This document shows, one piece after another, positions 7,511 through 12,657 of a stretch of 15,502 nucleotides of DNA. The DNA lies in NCBI GenBank assembly GCA_002314795.1, contig DCHI01000022.1, forward strand, positions 1 to 15,502, read 5' to 3'. The DNA comes from Bacteroidales bacterium UBA1756. GTDB lineage: Bacteria > Bacteroidota > Bacteroidia > Bacteroidales > WCHB1-69. The notes beneath the pieces are model-generated. The model was not told where the DNA came from. It ran no database searches and saw only the letters and a program-made list of their open reading frames with translations. Positions within the stretch are counted from its first letter, which is position 1. Every line of letters starts with the position of its first letter. Made by a program: the position numbers and the translations under genes.

Positions 7511-8554
7511 TTATTCAATGGTAATTTCGGCTCCATTATACAACTTTTGGAATCCATTGGTGACAATGGTATCACCGAAATGGATACCGCTCGTCACCAC
7601 GACGCCATTAGCCACATAATCAGCCACTTCCACAATACGACGGACGGGCGTTCCATTCTTAATCACCCAAATGCCAAGCCCTTCAGGGCGCGTCTGCACA
7701 CACTTGGCCGGAATGACAAAACCTGCCTGCTCATCCTGATTGATATACACCTTGCAGACCATACCCGGGAGCAACTGTTTTTTTGCATTGGGAAGAGAAA
7801 TCTTCACTTCGTAACTATGCGCTACAGGATTGGAAATCATACTTTTATCTGTAATTTTTCCATCAAAAATCTGGTCATTCAAAGCCGGTATCAGAATTCG
7901 GGCTTCGCTTCCGATGGGAATACTGGCGATTTCACTTTCGGGGACGGCAAAGGAAACATCTACCCGATTCAAATCCAAGAGTGTCACCGCCGGTTCACCG
8001 GGCAAGATAGACTCCCCTACCCGTGCGCTGCATTTGCCTACAACGCCAGATGTCGGAGCGTACAACGAGCAATCAGCCAACTGCTTATGGGCAATCTGTT
8101 CCAAGGAACGTGCTTTTTCCAAACTCGTCAACATCTCCACCCATTTCACTTCCGCCAAACTTCCTTGTTCATAGACTTTTTTCAGACGGCGGTACGCATC
8201 TTCCGCCTGCTCCAACTGTGCCTTTGCCGAGTTGTAGGCGTTTTGAGCATTCGCCGCATTCACCGTCGCCAACAGTTGACCGGCACGCACGCGGTCGCCT
8301 TCGTGCACCAACACTTTCTCCACACGGCCACCCGCCGTAAAACCCAACGCCAACGACATATTCTCCTTCACTTCACCTACGTAGGTATGCACGTTTTTTC
8401 CGGAAAGCGTGTCAATCACACAAATGTTCACTTTTATCGGCTGACTGGTTTCTGCTTTCACAATCTTTTTGCAAGAAGAAACAAGCAGAACCATCATTCC
8501 GCATAACAAAAGGAACGCAAATTGATTCATCCGTTTCATAATACAATTAGTCAT
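7511..8554 (-). CDS. RND membrane-fusion (periplasmic adaptor) lipoprotein, HlyD/AcrA type
   Basis: The 347-residue protein starts with a lipoprotein signal (core FAFLLLCGMMVLL, lipobox VSSC, Cys28). The first lipoyl half is at about 75-100 (GGRVEKVLVHEGDRVRAGQL), a coiled-coil hairpin at about 101-160, the second lipoyl half at about 161-198 (LYAPTSGVVGKCSARVGESI), then a beta-barrel to about 275 and a membrane-proximal domain to the end. This is the order found in AcrA/MexA adaptors, which bridge the RND trimer and the outer-membrane channel. The frame opens at 8554, overlapping the upstream lipoprotein gene by 8 bases. An ATG at 8539 (MKRMNQ...) would give a more normal signal peptide and a 7-base gap, and may be the true start. 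The pump partner follows after 18 bases. Confidence 0.93.
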   Translation of the reverse strand: MTNCIMKRMNQFAFLLLCGMMVLLVSSCKKIVKAETSQPIKVNICVIDTLSGKNVHTYVGEVKENMSLALGFTAGGRVEKVLVHEGDRVRAGQLLATVNAANAQNAYNSAKAQLEQAEDAYRRLKKVYEQGSLAEVKWVEMLTSLEKARSLEQIAHKQLADCSLYAPTSGVVGKCSARVGESILPGEPAVTLLDLNRVDVSFAVPESEIASIPIGSEARILIPALNDQIFDGKITDKSMISNPVAHSYEVKISLPNAKKQLLPGMVCKVYINQDEQAGFVIPAKCVQTRPEGLGIWVIKNGTPVRRIVEVADYVANGVVVTSGIHFGDTIVTNGFQKLYNGAEITIE

Positions 8555-9050
8555 TCTGTTCTGCTAAAACATTTATTTTATTTGAAACCAACGTATTAGA
8601 AGAGCCATCAGTACGTTTTCCAGTCCATCTTTCTTCCAAAATAAGCATATTGTCGTGCAAGATGCCTCTTCCGGACACGTGAACCTTGTACGGACGTTTC
8701 ACTTGCGTCAAATCCGGGTCCGTACTCAGCGAGCTGAACTCCATTTCACAATCGTGCTCATCCAAAATCAGCGAGTCTCCTTTTACGGTGGCGTTGAAAG
8801 AATAGACAGAGCCATCCATCTGATTCACCGTAATTACAACGTTGCCACACTCACCGCGTTTGCCCCGCAAAATGTTCATTTGTCCGCGCTGCGACTGCAC
8901 CGAGTGAACTTCCTCACCCTCCGAATCCGTAAAAACAACATCGCCTGAAAGTTTATAACTATAATCACCAACAAACGAACGGACTTTCCCATTGCACGAC
9001 GTCAATACAACGCACAATACCATCATTAGCCAAAAAAATTTTTTTCCCAT
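8547..9050 (-). CDS. Unknown beta-rich lipoprotein encoded within the efflux operon
   Basis: This 167-residue protein has a short lipoprotein signal (MGKKFFWLMMVLCVVLTSC, lipidated Cys19), so it is exported and anchored in a membrane, most likely facing the periplasm or the cell surface. The mature part alternates short polar and hydrophobic stretches suggestive of a small beta-barrel or sandwich. It begins FVGDYSYKLSGDVVF, a start seen in various lipocalin-like Bacteroidota lipoproteins. Cys68 and Cys101 could form a disulfide. I do not recognise a family. It sits between tetR (7-base gap) and the adaptor gene (8-base overlap with the longest start), so it is almost certainly co-expressed with the pump. 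It could be a ligand-binding accessory or lipid chaperone, but nothing in the sequence proves that. Confidence 0.8.
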   Translation of the reverse strand: MGKKFFWLMMVLCVVLTSCNGKVRSFVGDYSYKLSGDVVFTDSEGEEVHSVQSQRGQMNILRGKRGECGNVVITVNQMDGSVYSFNATVKGDSLILDEHDCEMEFSSLSTDPDLTQVKRPYKVHVSGRGILHDNMLILEERWTGKRTDGSSNTLVSNKINVLAEQND

Positions 9051-9057
9051 TTTATTA

Positions 9058-9693
9058 TTATATTAAATCATTATAAATCTGTTGATTATGAATAGAAGAA
9101 AAAGAGATGCTGTTGACAATCAAGTTCACTAATATTTGATAAGAAGACTTGCAAGCGGCATATTTCCCTTCAACAAAAAAGGTGTAGCTCAAACTATTGA
9201 GAACCACTTGGAGCATATCGGCGAATGCCGTGGATTGCTGTTCCAATTCTTCTTCCGAATCGTGGTACGGACGCGAATGCCACAAATCACAAAAAACCGA
9301 ATGTTCCCATTGGATAAAGCCGTCGTAGGAAACTTTCAAATCTTCGAAACGGTAATCATTGATATCCAGCATTTTACTTCTAAGAGCCACTTGCAAAGTG
9401 CGTGCTTCCGCAATCAGTTCCACCCGTTGAAGAAGATAGAGTCGCAGCCGCACCAGTACGGAGTCCTCCGAAGTTTCTATCAGCGCCTCCAACTGTTGGC
9501 GCACGTTTTGCAACTCCTCATTGACCGTTGCACAAAAGAGGGCTTCCTTACTATTAAAATGGTTATAGATAGAACGTTTGGCTTTGTGGGCTTTCCGAGC
9601 GATGTCATCCATAGAGGTCTTTTCAAAGCCAAACTTCTGAAAAAGATCTCCTGCCACCTGCCGAATCATCTGCGGCGTCTTGACTTTTTGCAT
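9058..9693 (-). CDS. TetR/AcrR family transcriptional regulator
   Basis: The 211-residue protein has the TetR N-terminal DNA-binding domain. Residues 8-50 hold the three-helix unit with the helix-turn-helix at about 26-46 (TSMDDIARKAHKAKRSIYNHF), matching the family pattern T-[ST]-x-x-[DE]-I-A-x(2)-A-x(5)-[ST]-[IL]-Y-x-H-F. The rest is a helical ligand-binding and dimerisation domain whose sequence does not reveal the ligand. It is the first gene of the seven-gene unit and lies 7 bases ahead of the lipoprotein gene. TetR repressors in this position usually repress their own operon and are released by a substrate of the pump. The start at 9693 leaves a leader of about 20 bases after the predicted promoter, similar to the leader predicted for mutL. 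Confidence 0.93.
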   Translation of the reverse strand: MQKVKTPQMIRQVAGDLFQKFGFEKTSMDDIARKAHKAKRSIYNHFNSKEALFCATVNEELQNVRQQLEALIETSEDSVLVRLRLYLLQRVELIAEARTLQVALRSKMLDINDYRFEDLKVSYDGFIQWEHSVFCDLWHSRPYHDSEEELEQQSTAFADMLQVVLNSLSYTFFVEGKYAACKSSYQILVNLIVNSISFSSIHNQQIYNDLI

Positions 9694-9712
9694 TTTTGCA
9701 CTATTTTGGTTT

Positions 9713-9734
9713 AAGCGTGCAAAAGTACACGTTT
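9713..9734. promoter_or_regulatory. Candidate TetR operator: inverted arms around the -7 box
   Basis: On the + strand, AAGCGTG (9713-9719) and CACGTTT (9728-9734) form inverted arms that match at 6 of 7 positions and are separated by 8 bases. The spacer is exactly the -7 box. A 22-bp site of this form is the size bound by TetR dimers, and binding would block RNA polymerase. The link to this TetR is inferred from position. Confidence 0.45.
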
Positions 9735-9749
9735 TTTTATACTAAAACA
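9720..9749 (-). promoter_or_regulatory. Bacteroidota-type promoter of the tetR-efflux-acyl operon
   Basis: On the - strand the -7 box reads TACTTTTG (9727 to 9720), an exact match to TAnnTTTG. A T-rich TGTTTT at 9749-9744 is the best -33 candidate, with 18 bases between TGTT and the -7 box, while the ideal TTTG is absent. Transcription would start around 9713-9716, giving a short leader before the ATG at 9693. Confidence 0.65.
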
Positions 9750-9760
9750 TCCTCGGAAAT

Positions 9761-9777
9761 GTTTTTTTGAAAAAAAC
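9761..9777. repeat. Perfect 17-bp palindrome upstream of the tetR promoter
   Basis: The sequence is GTTTTTTTGAAAAAAAC: two perfect 8-base arms around a single central base. It lies about 12 bases upstream of the -33 candidate. It could be a second operator half or only an AT-rich intrinsically bent stretch. As an RNA hairpin it would lack a loop. Confidence 0.5.
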
Positions 9778-9816
9778 TTTTGAACCAAAAAATGGACGCG
9801 ACATTATTGACAACGC

Positions 9817-10014
9817 TTACTTGCCAAGCAGATAAGCAAAATACTTTCTCACCAAATCTGCCAAAGATAACTCGCTATCATCCAATCTCTTCTTATCAAG
9901 TGGGGTAATGCGTTCGCTCAGTTGTTTACCATTTCGTGCAACACAGATATAGAACTGTCCATTTATTTCTTCCAAGTGGCTCTCTATCTCTTCCTCACTA
10001 ATGTTATAAACTAT
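9817..10014 (-). pseudogene. Orphan protein tail of unknown family next to the Fic fragment
   Basis: The last 65 residues of an open frame here read like real protein: acidic and helical at first (NISEEEIESHLEEINGQFY), then ICVARNGKQLSERITPLDKK, and an end containing ADLVRKYFAYLLGK before the TAA at 9817. Upstream in the same frame, between about 10015 and 10245, the translation is only the out-of-frame shadow of the Fic fragment, so this tail has no convincing start of its own. I do not recognise its family. It may be the remnant of a different gene joined to the Fic remnant by a deletion. The frame is formally open as 142 codons from a GTG at 10245, but I do not think that is one protein. 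Confidence 0.45.
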
Positions 10015-10255
10015 TTGATAAGGTTTGCTCCAATGCCCGATAATAGTCAGACTTTTCGTGATTAATCTGTTTGGACATACTGAAGTAGCGGAAATTACAG
10101 CCATCCGCTTGAGCCAACACCATATCTGATAACGTTCGCGCAATACGACCATTGCCATCATCAAATGGATGAATACATACAAACCACAGGTGAGCGATGG
10201 CTGATTTGATAAAAGATGCGGCATATTTGCAAATTTTAGCCGCACGTTTTGCGGC
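10004..10255 (-). pseudogene. Fic-domain protein fragment (AMPylase family), truncated at both ends
   Basis: In the frame that ends with TAA at 10004-10006, about 83 codons are open and encode an unmistakable Fic core: AIAHLWFVCIHPFDDGNGRI, then ARTLSDMVLAQADG and FRYFSMSKQINHEKSDYYRAL. The active-site motif HPFxxGNGR is intact, including the catalytic His and the anion-binding GNGR. Fic enzymes transfer AMP or a similar group to target proteins. Here the frame is closed by a TAA at 10256-10258 just upstream, no start codon precedes the motif, and the product stops soon after YYRALEQTLSNSL, before the usual following helices. The N-terminal inhibitory or substrate region is missing. I read it as a dead remnant wedged between mutL and the tetR promoter. 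Confidence 0.8.
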
Positions 10256-10256
10256 T
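10238..10256. repeat. Perfect 6-bp stem hairpin 40 bases after mutL
   Basis: AGCCGC (10238-10243) and GCGGCT (10251-10256) are perfect inverted arms with a 7-base loop. On the - strand, downstream of mutL, it is followed by AAAATTTGC and not by a T run, so it is not a standard intrinsic terminator. It overlaps the start of the Fic remnant. Confidence 0.4.
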
Positions 10257-10295
10257 TATCGATAATTTTAGTACGCTATAAATGTTCTAACCAAA

Positions 10296-12161
10296 TTAAT
10301 CAAACATTTTCTCTAACGACGGTTCTTCCATCACCTCGAAGACCTTTTTCCCCGATGGCGTGATGGTTGGCATCATACAGCTGAAAAGGTCTTGCAAAAA
10401 ATGGTTGACTTCTTCTATGCAAGCCAACGGTTTCATCACGGAACGCCGTTGCCGCGCCATACTCATCGCCAAATTCTTTTCAATTTCCATACGATGATTC
10501 ATCATATTGGATTGATAATCATCAATGATGCCTTCTACGAGGGCTTGGATATTTCCCATTTCTTCATTATTGGGCGTACCATTGATGGCGAACTGCGTAG
10601 CCGACATCGGCTCAATATCGTAGCCCAATTTCAAAAATTCGTCTTTCAATTCCTTCATCAGTTCCGACTGCGCCGGAGTCAGCACAATCGTTTCAGGGAA
10701 AAGAGACTGTTGTACCACGACGGGACTTTCTTTAAGTGCCTTCAAATAAGATTCATAGATGATTCTTTCATTGGCACGAGGGATATTGATACTCACCAAT
10801 TTGTCGTTGAGACGGACGAACAGATATTTTTTATAAGCAATAAGATAATTTTCAACCGAGACCTCTTCCACCCGTTTTTCGTCCTCAAACTTCATTTGTC
10901 CTGAAGAAGTGGGCTGCGGGGCAGGTTCAATTTGGGTTTGATGGATTTCGGAAAGGAAGGAATCCCAATCCTGCATTTCGCCAGACGGACGGTGAGGAGC
11001 CGAGTAACCGCCACCCCCACTATTCGATGTGGAGGAGCGATGGGAAGAGGAGAACGACGCAAACGGATTATAAGTCGGATCCAACGAAACCGTAGGGAGT
11101 TTTAGAGGCGCGTCCGTCGGAACGTTGTCCAAATCCAATTCCTTGTCATAATCAAAATCCAGCTGAGGAACCAACGAAAATTCACCAATCGCCTTTTTTA
11201 TCGCGGCATTCAAGAAACCGAAAACGAGCCGTTCATCCTGCAATTTCACATCGATTTTCGTCGGGCTGATGTTCACGTCAATAGTAGCAGGATCAACCTC
11301 GATATTCAAGAAATAGGGCGGGTGATGACCTTCGGGAATGAGTTGCGAATAAGCCGACTCGACGGCAAAGTTCAACGAATTGTGGCGCACAAAACGATGA
11401 TTGATGAACATATACTGCTCACTTTTCTTCTTCTTGGCATTTTCCGGCTTCCCCAAAAAACCACTGATTTTCATAAAGGACGTCTCCTGCTCAATGGGGA
11501 AAATCTTGTCTTTGAAAGGGTTAAAAATGCCAATAATCCTTTGTTTCAAATTTCCAGAAGGAAGTTGCAACGTCAGTTTAGCATTATTGTAAATGGTAAA
11601 GGCGACTTCGGGATGGACCAGTGCGACACGATAGAGTTCCTCCTCAATGTTGGCATATTCGGTAGCGTCAGACTTGAGGAAATTGCGTCGAGCGGGGACA
11701 TTGAAGAAGAGGTTTTTTACAGAGATGGAAGTTCCGTCCTGCGTGGCGGTAATGCCGTGTTCCTTGATTTCGGAGCCCTCGATGACGACCACAGCGCCCA
11801 TTTCATCCTCCCGACGTTTGGTTTTGAGTTCCACTTGCGCGATGGCTGCGATGGAAGCGAGAGCTTCTCCACGAAAACCTTTCGTCCGGATGGCGAAAAG
11901 ATCTTCGGCCTTGGTGATTTTGGAAGTGGCGTGCCGTTCGAAGCACAAGCGAGCGTCATTAAAGGTCATTCCCTTTCCATCATCAATGACTTGGATCAAG
12001 GTTCTACCGGCATCTTTAATAATAAGTTGAACGTGGTGAGCACCAGCGTCGATGGCGTTTTCCAGCAACTCCTTAACGGCTGAAGCGGGACGTTGCACCA
12101 CCTCACCGGCGGCAATCTGATTGGCTACCGCATCGGGCAGCAGGTGTATGATATCTTCCAT
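10296..12161 (-). CDS. mutL: DNA mismatch repair protein MutL
   Basis: The protein has 621 residues, a normal MutL length. The N-terminal GHKL ATPase holds ELLENAIDAGA (31-41, catalytic Glu34 and Mg-binding Asn35), DDGKGM (60-65) and TKGFRGEALASI (93-104). A transducer domain runs to about 325 (FINHRFVRH at 252-260, DVNISPTKIDVK at 295-306). A low-complexity Ser/Gly linker at about 365-395 joins the C-terminal dimerisation domain (about 435-621). A clamp-binding motif QxxLxP is present at 484-489 (QQSLFP). The position of the endonuclease motif DQHA-x2-E-x4-E reads NIPRANERIIYE (459-470), so the Asp, Gln and His are lost, and the CPHGRP block is PTITPSGKK. It should couple MutS recognition to repair but not nick DNA by the known site. 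It has its own promoter. Confidence 0.97.
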   Translation of the reverse strand: MEDIIHLLPDAVANQIAAGEVVQRPASAVKELLENAIDAGAHHVQLIIKDAGRTLIQVIDDGKGMTFNDARLCFERHATSKITKAEDLFAIRTKGFRGEALASIAAIAQVELKTKRREDEMGAVVVIEGSEIKEHGITATQDGTSISVKNLFFNVPARRNFLKSDATEYANIEEELYRVALVHPEVAFTIYNNAKLTLQLPSGNLKQRIIGIFNPFKDKIFPIEQETSFMKISGFLGKPENAKKKKSEQYMFINHRFVRHNSLNFAVESAYSQLIPEGHHPPYFLNIEVDPATIDVNISPTKIDVKLQDERLVFGFLNAAIKKAIGEFSLVPQLDFDYDKELDLDNVPTDAPLKLPTVSLDPTYNPFASFSSSHRSSTSNSGGGGYSAPHRPSGEMQDWDSFLSEIHQTQIEPAPQPTSSGQMKFEDEKRVEEVSVENYLIAYKKYLFVRLNDKLVSINIPRANERIIYESYLKALKESPVVVQQSLFPETIVLTPAQSELMKELKDEFLKLGYDIEPMSATQFAINGTPNNEEMGNIQALVEGIIDDYQSNMMNHRMEIEKNLAMSMARQRRSVMKPLACIEEVNHFLQDLFSCMMPTITPSGKKVFEVMEEPSLEKMFD

Positions 12162-12186
12162 AGATAACCCTTTTCAAAACGAAGTG

Positions 12187-12194
12187 CAAAAGTA
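12187..12194 (-). promoter_or_regulatory. Bacteroidota-type -7 box of the mutL promoter
   Basis: The - strand reads TACTTTTG (12194 to 12187), an exact TAnnTTTG match and identical to the tetR -7 box. The mutL ATG follows 25 bases after the box, giving a leader of about 20 bases. No clear TTTG lies at -33. That position falls inside the 9-bp repeats, whose TTTA steps are the nearest match. Confidence 0.6.
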
Positions 12195-12202
12195 ATACTT
12201 TA

Positions 12203-12247
12203 GTTTGTAAAGTTTATAAAGTTTGTAAAGTTCGTAAAGTTTTAAAG
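12203..12247. repeat. 9-bp tandem repeat (GTTTGTAAA family) upstream of mutL
   Basis: Units are GTTTGTAAA (12203), GTTTATAAA (12212), GTTTGTAAA (12221) and GTTCGTAAA (12230), then a degenerate GTTTTAAAG (12239). The array lies directly upstream of the mutL -7 box and downstream of the DUF3467 terminator. Similar AT-rich tandem arrays occur between genes in other Bacteroidales genomes, as far as I recall. Confidence 0.85.
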
Positions 12248-12260
12248 ATTTGGCAAAAAC

Positions 12261-12288
12261 AAAAAAAACGGACACCAAAGGCATCCGT
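12261..12288 (-). terminator. Factor-independent terminator after the DUF3467-type gene
   Basis: On the - strand, ACGGATGCC (12288-12280), loop TTT and GGTGTCCGT (12276-12268) form a 9-pair stem with two G-U pairs, followed at once by a run of T (12267-12261). It lies 24 bases after the DUF3467 stop and would end the rpo-operon transcript ahead of the mutL promoter. Confidence 0.85.
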
Positions 12289-12312
12289 TTTATCTTTACA
12301 AGAAGAGGAATA

Positions 12313-12600
12313 TTAAGCCAAACCGCCGTCACCCATAGGAAGTCTTCCTGCGGGTTCGCCGATGACACCGTGATTTTCTTCGAACTTGCGAACATTTTCG
12401 TTGAGAGCACCCAAAAGACGCTTAGCGTTTTGCGGAGTCATCACGATTCTGGAACGAACATTTCCCTTCTGCAAACCAGGGAGCATCGCGACAAAATCAA
12501 TAATGAACTCGTTATCGGAATGGGTGATGATGGCCAAGTTGGAATAGGTTCCCTGCGCCACTTCTTCAGTTAAGTTGAGGTCTAATTTTTGTTCTTGCAT
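12313..12600 (-). CDS. DUF3467 family protein
   Basis: The 95-residue protein matches what I know of the DUF3467 family, short proteins found right behind rpoC in many Bacteroidota. Seen here are a polar N-terminus (QEQKLDLNLTEEVAQGTYSN), an alternating beta stretch (NLAIITHSDNEFIIDFVAML), the block RSRIVMTPQNAKRLLGALNE at 49-68 and a Gly/Pro-rich end. There is no signal peptide or membrane segment, so it is cytoplasmic. Its biochemical role is unknown to me. The gene starts 57 bases after the rpoC stop and is separated from it by a strong hairpin, so its level probably depends on read-through, RNA processing or a nearby weak promoter. Confidence 0.88.
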   Translation of the reverse strand: MQEQKLDLNLTEEVAQGTYSNLAIITHSDNEFIIDFVAMLPGLQKGNVRSRIVMTPQNAKRLLGALNENVRKFEENHGVIGEPAGRLPMGDGGLA

Positions 12601-12624
12601 TGAATTTTAATTTTGTTTAAAATG

Positions 12625-12651
12625 AAAAAAGGGGGTGAGTTGCACCCCCTT
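12625..12651 (-). terminator. Strong hairpin terminator directly after rpoC
   Basis: On the - strand, AAGGGGGTG (12651-12643), loop CAACT and CACCCCCTT (12637-12629) form a perfect 9-pair, GC-rich stem followed by a T run (12630-12625). It starts 6 bases after the rpoC stop and meets every criterion for an intrinsic terminator, although a co-oriented gene begins 24 bases later. Confidence 0.9.
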
Positions 12652-12657
12652 GGTCTA

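Noticed and set aside
7145..8506. Long + strand open frame of 453 codons opposite the adaptor gene and the start of the pump gene
   Set aside because: It is the antisense shadow of two clear genes. The translation is rich in His, Arg, Phe and Cys with no domain pattern, and it spans the boundary between two genes on the other strand.
9817..10245. A single 142-residue gene
   Set aside because: About the first 77 residues are an out-of-frame reading of the Fic core, since the adjacent frame gives HPFDDGNGR. Only the last 65 residues look like protein, so I describe two remnants instead.
10238..10256. Intrinsic terminator of mutL
   Set aside because: The stem is only 6 pairs and is not followed by a T run on the - strand, so I list it only as a hairpin.
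11322..12083. Open + strand frame of 253 codons opposite mutL
   Set aside because: It lies entirely within the conserved MutL ATPase and transducer coding region. Its openness follows from codon use on the other strand.
12174..12410. Open - strand frame of 78 codons ending in LYKLYKLYKL-like repeats
   Set aside because: The repeated part is the translated 9-bp intergenic array and the rest overlaps the DUF3467 gene and its terminator out of frame.
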